From Collinsella aerofaciens (GTDB taxonomy: Bacteria; Actinomycetota; Coriobacteriia; Coriobacteriales; Coriobacteriaceae), in the NCBI GenBank assembly GCA_008671285.1, contig RPYR01000027.1:1-6121 (forward strand): 6,121 nt of DNA, in the 5' to 3' direction. The notes below the pieces were generated by a model that did no database searches, had not been told where the DNA came from, and saw only the letters and a list, made by a program, of their open reading frames with translations. Of this stretch, positions 1-6,121 are shown piece after piece. The translations under genes and the position numbers were made by a program. Position 1 is the stretch's first letter. Each line of letters begins with the position of its first letter.

Positions 1-12
1 AAGTCTTTTCCT

Positions 13-41
13 GCTTCAGGCGCACCTTCACGACCTGAAGC
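13..41 (+). promoter_or_regulatory. rpsF leader hairpin (possible S6:S18 control site)
   Basis: GCTTCAGG at 13-20 is perfectly complementary to CCTGAAGC at 34-41, giving an 8-bp stem with a 13-nt loop (21-33). No T-run follows, so it is not an intrinsic terminator for an upstream gene. It ends 11 nt before the rpsF Shine-Dalgarno. In many bacteria the S6:S18 complex represses its own operon by binding a structured rpsF leader, and the position fits that role. However, the CCG trinucleotide reported as a hallmark of that motif does not occur in the visible leader (1-67). The stem is seen; the regulatory role is inference. Confidence 0.45.
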
Positions 42-67
42 CACATTTGCCCAGAGGAGGTGACAAT

Positions 68-361
68 ATGAAGGCTTATGAACTGCTGTTCTTTGTTGAC
101 CCGTCGCTCGACCCCGAGACTCGTCTCGCTGTTATGAAGCGTATCGATACCACGATCGCTGAGGGCGCTGGCAAGGTCGACTCCGTTGACGAGTGGGGCA
201 AGCGCAAGCTCGCCTACGAGATCAACGACCTCACCGATGGTGACTACACCCTCATCAACTTCCACGCAGATCCTACCCAGATCGCCGAGCTTGATCGCGT
301 CCTGCGCATCACCGACGCTGTGGTCCGCCACATGATCGTCCGTCGCGACGACCAGGAGTAA
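68..361 (+). CDS. rpsF: 30S ribosomal protein S6
   Basis: This is small-subunit ribosomal protein S6 (97 aa, usual length). It sits on the 30S platform, binding 16S rRNA as a heterodimer with S18, whose gene is two genes downstream. The N-terminus MKAYELLFFVDP is the typical first S6 strand. The WGKRKLAYEI block (residues 43-52) and the C-terminal helix/strand with LRITDAVVRHMIVR (79-92) are family hallmarks. The ATG at 68 is chosen because AGAGGAGGTGA at 53-63 is an excellent Shine-Dalgarno at correct spacing. An in-frame TTG at 47 would add seven residues ahead of the canonical start and lies upstream of that site. The gene heads the rpsF-ssb-rpsR-rplI operon; its promoter is probably outside the window. 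No glutamate-rich tail like that of E. coli S6 is present. Confidence 0.97.
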   Translation: MKAYELLFFVDPSLDPETRLAVMKRIDTTIAEGAGKVDSVDEWGKRKLAYEINDLTDGDYTLINFHADPTQIAELDRVLRITDAVVRHMIVRRDDQE

Positions 362-371
362 GACTGTCGTT

Positions 372-393
372 TTGGACTGGGCTTGTGCCCCAA
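372..393 (+). other. Small hairpin abutting the ssb ribosome-binding site
   Basis: GGGC (379-382) and GCCC (387-390) form a 4-bp stem around a TTGT loop. TTG (372-374) can extend it by pairing with CAA (391-393) across a 4-nt bulge. It ends where the ssb Shine-Dalgarno AGAGGA (393-398) begins, so it could affect ssb translation. It is short enough to be chance in GC-rich DNA. Confidence 0.3.
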
Positions 394-409
394 GAGGAAG
401 TAGTGAGTT

Positions 410-862
410 ATGAGCATCAATCGAGTGAACATCACCGGTAACCTCACCCGCGATCCCGAGCTGCGCGCCACCGCCGGCGGAACCCAGGTTCTGTCCTTTG
501 GCGTCGCCGTGAACGATCGTCGCCGCAACGCGCAGACTGGCGAGTGGGAGGACTATCCCAACTTTGTCGACTGCACCATGTTCGGCACCCGCGCCGAGGC
601 CGTGAGCCGTTTCCTGGCAAAGGGAAACAAGGTCGCGATCGAGGGCAAGCTGCGCTACAGCTCTTGGGAGCGCGACGGCCAGCGCCGGAGCAAGCTTGAG
701 GTCATCGTCGATGAGATCGAGTTTATGAGCTCCCGTGGTGGCCAGGGTGGCTACGATCAGGGCGGTTACGCCCCCGCAGCTCCCGCGCCCGCAGCACGTC
801 CTGCCGCACCGGTGGCTACGCCGCCCGCGGTCGACGTCTACGATGAGGACATCCCGTTCTAA
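410..862 (+). CDS. ssb: Single-stranded DNA-binding protein
   Basis: SSB coats single-stranded DNA during replication, recombination and repair, and recruits partner proteins through its C-terminal tip. The 150-aa product has an OB-fold at about residues 1-107: it opens MSINRVNITGNLTRDPELR, then has FVDCTMFGTRAEAVSRFLAKG and VAIEGKLRYSSWERDGQ. A flexible Gly/Gln then Ala/Pro-rich linker (about 108-141) follows. The protein ends in the acidic tip DEDIPF (145-150), the conserved docking peptide. The ATG at 410 is preceded by AGAGGA (393-398), somewhat far at 11 nt. The next in-frame Met would cut into the OB-fold. Placement between rpsF and rpsR is typical of Gram-positive bacteria and marks this as the housekeeping SSB rather than a plasmid or phage paralogue. 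Confidence 0.97.
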   Translation: MSINRVNITGNLTRDPELRATAGGTQVLSFGVAVNDRRRNAQTGEWEDYPNFVDCTMFGTRAEAVSRFLAKGNKVAIEGKLRYSSWERDGQRRSKLEVIVDEIEFMSSRGGQGGYDQGGYAPAAPAPAARPAAPVATPPAVDVYDEDIPF

Positions 863-889
863 GGGTTGTTCACCTATTTTTGAGTGAGA

Positions 890-915
890 GGCGGCTTCGG
901 TTCGCCGAAGTTGCC
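890..915 (+). other. UUCG-loop hairpin in the ssb-rpsR gap
   Basis: Bases 890-900 pair with 905-915 over 11 consecutive positions, two of them G-U (893-912 and 894-911), around a TTCG tetraloop at 901-904. The closing pair is G-C, not the specially stable C(UUCG)G arrangement. No T-run follows, so it is not a terminator. It ends five bases before the rpsR Shine-Dalgarno (AAAGG, 921-925). It could be a translational control element, an mRNA processing or stability element, or an S6:S18 contact site. Function is unknown. Confidence 0.5.
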
Positions 916-934
916 AAATGAAAGGTATTTTGAC

Positions 935-1201
935 ATGGCTAATGATTTTTCTGCACGTCAGCCGCGTCGTAAGTACTGCCAGTTCTGCAAGGAGAACACT
1001 GAGTTCATCGACTATAAGGACACTCAGCTTCTCCGTAAGTACATGACCGACCGTGGCAAGATCAAGCCCCGTCGCGTCACTGGCGCTTGCACGCAGCATC
1101 AGCATGACATCGCCAACGCCATCAAGCGCGCCCGCGAGATGGCTCTCCTGCCGTACACCGTCCCCGTGGTTTCCTCTCGTGGCAACCGCGACCGCGGCTA
1201 A
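935..1201 (+). CDS. rpsR: 30S ribosomal protein S18 (zinc-binding C+ form)
   Basis: S18 (88 aa) binds S6 and 16S rRNA on the 30S platform. Family signatures are [19 protein letters not shown] (residues 25-43), the PRRVTG turn, and [13 protein letters not shown] near the C-terminus. Cysteines C15 and C18 (YCQFC) with C52 and H55 (ACTQH) make the C-x2-C...C-x2-H zinc set of the C+ type. Organisms with both types use a C- paralogue under zinc limitation; only the C+ gene is seen here. The usual HQR near this site reads HQH (residues 55-57). The ATG at 935 is chosen because AAAGG (921-925) is well spaced and the protein then begins MANDF. An in-frame GTG at 884 would add 17 residues encoded across the hairpin and is unlikely. 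Confidence 0.97.
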   Translation: MANDFSARQPRRKYCQFCKENTEFIDYKDTQLLRKYMTDRGKIKPRRVTGACTQHQHDIANAIKRAREMALLPYTVPVVSSRGNRDRG

Positions 1202-1216
1202 GAAGGGAGACACATC

Positions 1217-1756
1217 ATGAAGGTTATTCTTCTCGATGAGATCAAGGGCAAGGGCGGCGAGGGTGACGTCGTAGAGGTCGCTCAGGGTTACGCTGAGAAC
1301 TTCCTGTTCCCCAAGAAGCTCGCTGTTGCCGCCACCAAGGGCAACCTCAAGCAGCTTGACGAGCGTCGCAACAACATCGCCAAGCGCGAGGCCGTCCGTC
1401 TGGCTACTGCCAACGAGACCAAGGCTGCCTTCGAGGGCAAGACGGTCACCGTTGACGTCAAGGTCGGCGACGAGGGCATCCTCTTTGGCTCCGTTACCGC
1501 CGCTATGGTCGCTGACGCCATCAAGGCTCAGCTCGGTATGGACATCGACCGCAAGCGCGTCGAGCTCGGTAAGCCCATCAAGGTTGCCGGTGCCCACACC
1601 GTTGCCATCTCGCTGTACCGCGAGATCAAGGCCGAGGTTGTCGTTCTCGTCGGCGTTACCGCCGAGGAGCTCGCTGCCGAGGCTGAGGTCGAGGAGGCCG
1701 CTGAGGTCGCCGAGGCCGAGACCGCCGAGGTCGAGACTGAGGCTGCTGCCGAGTAG
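1217..1756 (+). CDS. rplI: 50S ribosomal protein L9 with acidic C-terminal tail
   Basis: L9 is the elongated large-subunit protein that binds 23S rRNA near the L1 stalk and helps limit frameshifting. The N-terminal rRNA-binding domain begins MKVILLDEIKGKGGEGDVVE and has GYAENFLFPKKLA (residues 24-36), the L9 signature. A charged connecting helix (about 41-75) leads to the C-terminal domain with DEGILFGSVTAAMVADAI (85-102). The protein is 179 aa, whereas L9 is usually about 150. The extra 30 residues (150-179) consist of 13 Glu, 11 Ala and a few Val, Thr and Leu. The ATG at 1217 follows AAGGGAGA (1203-1210). The gene starts 15 nt after rpsR and is the last of the operon, with a strong terminator after it. 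Confidence 0.97.
   Translation: MKVILLDEIKGKGGEGDVVEVAQGYAENFLFPKKLAVAATKGNLKQLDERRNNIAKREAVRLATANETKAAFEGKTVTVDVKVGDEGILFGSVTAAMVADAIKAQLGMDIDRKRVELGKPIKVAGAHTVAISLYREIKAEVVVLVGVTAEELAAEAEVEEAAEVAEAETAEVETEAAAE
1664..1753 (+). repeat. Glu/Ala-rich low-complexity tail of L9
   Basis: The last 30 codons of rplI are built almost wholly from GAG and GCC/GCT codons with a few GTC and ACC/ACT, giving imperfect repeats such as GAGGTCG and GCCGAGG. The resulting peptide is strongly acidic and probably helical or disordered. It lies beyond the conserved L9 fold. Such a tract may vary in length between strains. Confidence 0.7.
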
Positions 1757-1790
1757 CATTTGCTGCAACGCAACAATCTTGTTCTAAGAA

Positions 1791-1827
1791 GGGCGCTCTG
1801 GGAAACCAGGGCGCCCTTTTGTTTTTT
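1791..1827 (+). terminator. Intrinsic terminator after rplI
   Basis: GGGCGCTCTGG (1791-1801) pairs with CCAGGGCGCCC (1806-1816) over 11 bp, including one U-G pair, around a GAAA tetraloop. The stem is followed by TTTTGTTTTTT (1817-1827), and AA at 1789-1790 can extend it. This is a near-ideal Rho-independent terminator. It lies 35 nt past the rplI stop and ends the rpsF-ssb-rpsR-rplI transcript. Confidence 0.95.
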
Positions 1828-1863
1828 GCGCTGAGTGAGTGTCATGGTGAACGTTGCGTCGAA

Positions 1864-1879
1864 GTCCTATATACAGGAC
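1864..1879. promoter_or_regulatory. Near-palindrome upstream of dnaB (possible operator or -10 region)
   Basis: GTCCTATATACAGGAC is a 16-bp inverted repeat: GTCCT and AGGAC arms flank a TATA-containing centre, with 14 of 16 positions symmetric. The centre contains TATATA/TATACA, which resembles a -10 box, but no convincing -35 is found 16-18 bp upstream. It could be an operator or a promoter core, or chance. Confidence 0.3.
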
Positions 1880-1938
1880 CGTTCATCCGTTTGGTTCGGT
1901 GATGATTGGCGGCGCGCGGCGCGTTTTGGGACCGTGGC

Positions 1939-1947
1939 TGATACTAT
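1939..1947 (+). promoter_or_regulatory. Candidate extended -10 promoter for dnaB
   Basis: TGATACTAT fits an extended -10 (TGn followed by TACTAT, 4 of 6 to TATAAT and matching TAnnnT). No clear -35 lies 16-18 bp upstream, where the DNA is GC-rich. A start near 1954 would give a leader of about 27 nt to the ATG at 1981. The strong terminator upstream means dnaB needs its own promoter somewhere in 1828-1970. Apart from this box and the palindrome at 1864-1879, I see nothing in this gap. Confidence 0.35.
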
Positions 1948-1980
1948 GGATGCTCGCAAGCGATATGAATGAGGATGCTC

Positions 1981-3372
1981 ATGGCATATGACGATAGGGA
2001 GACGGGGCTGACGGTCGAGGACCGCGGCTCAAAGTTGGGTCTTCCCCAAAACCAAGATGCAGAGGCCAATGTACTGGCCGCTATGCTGCTATCGCCCGAG
2101 GTGGTCGAAGAGGCCCAGGTCGAGCTGCAGCCCGATGATTTCTACCGGCCCATTCATAAGACCATCTACACCGCGATGGTCGATATGTACAACAGCCGCA
2201 TTCCCATCGACTCCATCTCGCTGATCGATTACCTGCGAAGCATCAACAAGCTCGATGCCGTGGGCGGCGAGGCCTACATTTTGGAGCTGATGGGTCAGAC
2301 TCTGTCGCTCGTGAACTGGCAGCACCATGCCGCCATCGTTCGTCGCGATTCGATGCTGCGCGAGCTGATCGGCGCCACCAACGAGATCAACGCGCTGGCA
2401 TATAACGCCCCCACCGACACCAAAGAGGTCGTGGAGCTAGCCGAGAGCAAGCTGCTCAAGGTCACGGCACGCGAGGTCAAGTCGAGCTACAAGACGCTGA
2501 CCGAGTTTATGGTTGAGGCCTATAACGAGGCCGAGGAAGTGTGTCAGGCCGGTGGTCAGGCTGCGGGCGTGCCCACGGGCTTCCCGTCACTCGACCGCAT
2601 GCTCATGGGCTTCCGCGAGGGCCAGCTCATCATTATCGGCGCCCGCCCTGCTGTGGGTAAGACGTCGTTCGCCCTGAATCTGGCGCTCAACGCTGCCGCT
2701 GCCGGTTATACCGTCGGCTTCTTCTCGCTGGAGATGTCGGGCAAAGAAATTGCCCAGCGTCTGATTTGCGCCTACGCCATGATCTCGATCAGTGACTTCC
2801 GCATGGGCCGCATTAGCCCCGAGCAGTGGGCCAATATCAACGAGGCCACGCAGACCTTGTCCAAGCTCGATATTCTGATTGACGATACGCCCGGCACCAC
2901 AGTGACCGAGATTCGCGCCAAGAGCCGCCGCATGCTCCATAACAAGGAGAAGGCAATCATCATCCTGGACTACCTGCAGCTGGTGAGTCCTCCGCCGGGA
3001 CGCCGCTCCGAGAGCCGTACCGTCGAGGTTTCGGAGATGTCGCGTGGTCTGAAGATCATGGCCAAGGAGCTCAAGATCCCGCTCATCGCGCTGTCGCAGC
3101 TCTCGCGTCAGGTCGAATCCCGTACCGGCAAGCGCCCGCAGCTTTCCGACCTTCGTGAATCGGGCTCCATCGAGCAAGACGCCGATATCGTTATGTTCTT
3201 GGACCGCTCCGCCGACGAGGCCGAAGCCTCGCGCGACGATCGACCCGACGAGGGCGTTACGCGTATCGTCGTGGCCAAGACCCGTTCGGGCCCGATCGGC
3301 GACGTCGATCTGATGTTCCTGCCGGCATCCACCAAGTTCTATGAGCTTGATGGGGCACATGCCGAGGAGTAG
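1981..3372 (+). CDS. dnaB: Replicative DNA helicase DnaB
   Basis: DnaB is the hexameric 5'-3' helicase that unwinds DNA at the replication fork. The product is 463 aa, normal for the family. The N-terminal domain (about 20-125) starts with LPQNQDAEANVLAAMLLSP and contains the DDFYRPIHKTIY block. A linker follows, then the RecA-like motor: PTGFPSLDRMLMGF (198-211), Walker A GARPAVGKTSF (220-230), SLEMS with catalytic E251, Walker B IIILDYLQL (326-334) with D330, ALSQLSR with Q373, DLRESGSIEQDAD (390-402), and KTRSGPIG (433-440) carrying the likely arginine finger. No intein interrupts these motifs, unlike some actinobacterial DnaBs. In-frame ATGs at 1969, 1975 and 1981 compete; 1981 is chosen because GAGGA (1971-1975) sits 5 nt before it, while 1969 has no clear Shine-Dalgarno. 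Confidence 0.97.
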   Translation: MAYDDRETGLTVEDRGSKLGLPQNQDAEANVLAAMLLSPEVVEEAQVELQPDDFYRPIHKTIYTAMVDMYNSRIPIDSISLIDYLRSINKLDAVGGEAYILELMGQTLSLVNWQHHAAIVRRDSMLRELIGATNEINALAYNAPTDTKEVVELAESKLLKVTAREVKSSYKTLTEFMVEAYNEAEEVCQAGGQAAGVPTGFPSLDRMLMGFREGQLIIIGARPAVGKTSFALNLALNAAAAGYTVGFFSLEMSGKEIAQRLICAYAMISISDFRMGRISPEQWANINEATQTLSKLDILIDDTPGTTVTEIRAKSRRMLHNKEKAIIILDYLQLVSPPPGRRSESRTVEVSEMSRGLKIMAKELKIPLIALSQLSRQVESRTGKRPQLSDLRESGSIEQDADIVMFLDRSADEAEASRDDRPDEGVTRIVVAKTRSGPIGDVDLMFLPASTKFYELDGAHAEE

Positions 3373-3399
3373 GACAGGCGCCCGTTGCACGGGTATACT
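3371..3399 (+). promoter_or_regulatory. Likely purA promoter
   Basis: TATACT (3394-3399, 5 of 6 to TATAAT) lies 17 bp after AGGACA (3371-3376, 4 of 6 to TTGACA). The -35 overlaps the dnaB stop codon (3370-3372). The spacer contains the inverted repeat CCCGT-TGC-ACGGG (3381-3393), placed where a repressor could compete with polymerase. Predicted transcription start is around 3405-3408. The boxes are seen; activity and any operator role are inferred. Confidence 0.55.
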
Positions 3400-3415
3400 G
3401 GGAATGTTTTGTGCT

Positions 3416-3440
3416 TCTGCGTGCCGGCGTGGCGCGTAGA
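3416..3440 (+). other. Hairpin in the purA 5' leader
   Basis: TTCTGCGTGCC can pair from 3416 to 3425 with 3431-3440, giving 10 consecutive pairs (two G-U, at 3419-3437 and 3422-3434) around a GGCGT loop (3426-3430). No T-run follows, so it is not a terminator. It ends 14 nt before the purA Shine-Dalgarno. It may stabilise the mRNA or control translation. I do not recognise it as a known purine riboswitch. Confidence 0.4.
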
Positions 3441-3456
3441 CAGTCCATGAATGTAA

Positions 3457-4752
<1,296 letters not shown>

Positions 4753-4773
4753 TCGGGACTATTTGGTTATTGC

Positions 4774-4817
4774 GATATACCCCTTTGCAGCCCGGACGGG
4801 CGGCCGAGGGGTATATT
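4774..4817 (+). terminator. Long hairpin after purA, terminator-like
   Basis: ATATACCCCT (4775-4784) pairs perfectly with AGGGGTATAT (4807-4816); a G-U pair (4774-4817) extends it outward. Inside, GC (4787-4788) pairs with GC (4803-4804), and GCCC (4790-4793) with GGGC (4798-4801), around a GGAC loop, giving one long rod with two mismatches. The following T-tract is weak (TTT, then GCTT), so termination may be partial or bidirectional. It most simply ends the purA transcript. It could also act as an attenuator or leader element for purD. Confidence 0.55.
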
Positions 4818-4830
4818 TGCTTGCAAAGGG
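4781..4830 (+). other. Alternative pairing competing with the post-purA hairpin
   Basis: CCCTTTGCA (4781-4789) is exactly complementary to TGCAAAGGG (4822-4830); a G-U pair (4790-4821) could add one more. This uses bases 4781-4784 and 4787-4790 that also belong to the hairpin at 4774-4817, so the two folds are mutually exclusive. The downstream partner is transcribed after the first hairpin is complete. The order is therefore opposite to a classic antiterminator, and a switch role is speculative. Confidence 0.35.
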
Positions 4831-4870
4831 CTCGCGCGGAGCGGGCCATTCATCCATAGAGGAGGCACCC

Positions 4871-6121
4871 TTGAAGGCGGACACTCAAACCATCGACATC
4901 CTGTTGTTGGGCAGCGGCGGCCGTGAGCATGCTTTGGCAGCTAAGCTCGCAGCATCACCGCGCGCCGGCAAGCTCTACATCGCGCCGGGCAACGGCGGCA
5001 CCGCGAGCTGTGGCGAGAACGTTGTTCTCGACGATTGCGATCCTGCGGCCGTGGCGGCGTTTGCGCAGAGCCACGGATGCGGACTCGTGGTAATTGGCCC
5101 CGAGGCTCCGCTCGTGGCGGGCGTGGCCGACGCCGTGCGCGCGGCGGGTATTCCCTGCTTTGGCCCGGGTGCCGAGGGTGCCCAGATGGAGGGTTCCAAG
5201 CTGTTCTCCAAGCAGCTCATGGAGCGTGCGGGCATTCCGACGGCAGCCTATGGTTCGTTTACCGACGAGGCTTCGGCTCTCGCCTACGTGCGCGAGCAGG
5301 GCGCTCCGCTGGTCGTGAAGGCCGACGGCCTTGCCGCGGGCAAGGGCGTTATCGTGGCGACCGAACTTGAGCAGGCCGAGGAGGCCGTGCGCGAGTGCTT
5401 TGGCGGCACCTTTGGCGATGCCGGCAACACCGTGGTTATCGAGGAGATGCTCGTTGGTCCCGAGTGCTCGCTGCTCGCCTTTACCGACGGCAAGACCGTG
5501 CGCCCCATGGCCACCTCGCAGGACCACAAGCGCGCCCTCGAGGGCGACAAGGGCCCCAACACCGGCGGCATGGGCGTCTACAGCCCGGTGCCCATCGTGA
5601 CCGACGAGGAGCACGCCACCATGGTGAAGGTCATGGAGCAGACCGTTGCCGAGCTCGCTGCCGAGGGCATCGACTACCGCGGCTGCCTTGATGGCGGCTT
5701 TATGCTCACGCCTGCCGGCCCCAATGTGCTGGAGTTCAATGCCCGCTTTGGCGACCCCGAGACGCAGGTCGTGCTGCCGCGCCTTAAGAACGACCTGGTT
5801 GAGGTCATGCTCGCCTGCGCCAACTGCGAGCTCGAGCAGATTGAGCTCGACTGGCGTGACGAGTGGGCTGTGGCAGTTGTCCTGACGAGCGCGGGCTATC
5901 CCGGCAGCTACGAGCAGGTCAAGGTCATCACCGGTATAGCCGAGGCCGAGGTCATGGAGCACGTGACCGGGTACCACGCGGGCACTGCCGTGGTGGACGG
6001 CCAGCTCGTGACCAATGGTGGCCGCGTGCTTGCCGTGACCGCGCTGGGTGACACGTTCGAGAACGCTCGCAACCTTGCCTACGAGGCCTGCGAGAAGATT
6101 GATTTTGAAGGCAAGACCCTG
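4871..6121 (+). CDS. purD: Phosphoribosylamine-glycine ligase (GAR synthetase), 3' end cut by window
   Basis: PurD joins phosphoribosylamine and glycine with ATP to give glycinamide ribonucleotide, step two of purine synthesis. The frame is open for 417 codons to the window edge; GAR synthetases run about 420-430 aa, so only the last few residues are missing. The N-domain opens with [12 protein letters not shown] (11-22) and has IGPEAPL (75-81). The ATP-grasp part has [12 protein letters not shown] (149-160), QDHKR (217-221), GPNTGGMG (228-235) and [12 protein letters not shown] (288-299). The C-terminal domain shows AGYPGSY (341-347) and [10 protein letters not shown] (381-390). The start is TTG at 4871: AGAGGAGG (4858-4865) lies 5 nt before it, and the first downstream ATG would remove the whole N-domain. 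Residue 274 is Asp where relatives usually have Tyr (LYAG-type motif). Confidence 0.96.
   Translation, partial: MKADTQTIDILLLGSGGREHALAAKLAASPRAGKLYIAPGNGGTASCGENVVLDDCDPAAVAAFAQSHGCGLVVIGPEAPLVAGVADAVRAAGIPCFGPGAEGAQMEGSKLFSKQLMERAGIPTAAYGSFTDEASALAYVREQGAPLVVKADGLAAGKGVIVATELEQAEEAVRECFGGTFGDAGNTVVIEEMLVGPECSLLAFTDGKTVRPMATSQDHKRALEGDKGPNTGGMGVYSPVPIVTDEEHATMVKVMEQTVAELAAEGIDYRGCLDGGFMLTPAGPNVLEFNARFGDPETQVVLPRLKNDLVEVMLACANCELEQIELDWRDEWAVAVVLTSAGYPGSYEQVKVITGIAEAEVMEHVTGYHAGTAVVDGQLVTNGGRVLAVTALGDTFENARNLAYEACEKIDFEGKTL

Noticed and set aside
47..67. TTG at 47 as an earlier rpsF start
   Set aside because: It lies before the strong Shine-Dalgarno at 53-63 and would add residues ahead of the canonical S6 N-terminus MKAYELL.
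863..881. Terminator-like stem plus TTTTT after ssb
   Set aside because: The stem is only 4 pairs (one G-U) around a 5-nt loop, followed by A and five T. It is too weak for an intrinsic terminator, and rpsR would be cut off from its operon.
2640..2670. Possible intein at the DnaB Walker A site, as in some actinobacteria
   Set aside because: The motif GARPAVGKTSF is continuous and the protein has normal length, so there is no intein.
2587..3390. A 267-codon open frame on the - strand opposite dnaB
   Set aside because: It is antisense to the DnaB motor domain, with no motif and no Shine-Dalgarno evidence. It is an ordinary GC-bias shadow.
4812..4817. TATATT as a -10 box of a purD promoter
   Set aside because: It lies in the 3' arm of the long hairpin, and no -35-like hexamer is found 16-18 bp upstream. 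The match is explained by the palindromic ATATA arm.
4955..5977. A 340-codon open frame on the - strand opposite purD
   Set aside because: Same cause: it mirrors the purD reading frame, has low-complexity composition and no domain I recognise. purD on the + strand carries all GAR synthetase motifs.

Overview
The window is a stretch of core bacterial chromosome with seven protein genes, all on the + strand: rpsF, ssb, rpsR, rplI, dnaB, purA and the nearly complete start of purD. The DNA is GC-rich, codons mostly end in C or G, and Shine-Dalgarno sites are strong. The order rpsF-ssb-rpsR-rplI-dnaB-purA is conserved, with variations, in Gram-positive bacteria. Together with the protein sequences this suggests an actinobacterium, most likely class Coriobacteriia and perhaps a Collinsella-like gut anaerobe. 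That placement is recognition and inference, since no database search was possible.

Region 1 (1-1830) is a translation/replication operon. A leader with a clean hairpin precedes rpsF (ribosomal protein S6). Then come ssb (single-strand DNA-binding protein), rpsR (S18, the zinc-binding C+ type) and rplI (L9, with an acidic Glu/Ala tail). It closes with a textbook intrinsic terminator at 1791-1827. S6 and S18 are direct partners in the 30S platform. SSB acts with the DnaB helicase encoded just downstream.

Region 2 (1831-3372) is a non-coding gap of about 150 nt, with promoter-like and palindromic elements, followed by dnaB, the replicative helicase. The helicase is intact and carries no intein. 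The dnaB stop codon lies beside a likely purA promoter.

Region 3 (3373-6121) holds purine biosynthesis: purA (adenylosuccinate synthetase, IMP to AMP branch) with a structured leader, then a 118-nt gap containing a long hairpin, then purD (GAR synthetase, second step of the IMP pathway). purD starts at TTG and runs off the window a few codons before its expected end.

There is no sign of mobile elements, CRISPR arrays, tRNA or rRNA genes, or horizontally acquired DNA. I found no new protein system. The items worth a second look are non-coding: hairpins in front of rpsF, ssb, rpsR, purA and purD, and a near-palindrome upstream of dnaB. A few protein variations are also noted: the L9 tail, a Pro-to-Arg change in the PurA arginine loop and a Tyr-to-Asp change in PurD.
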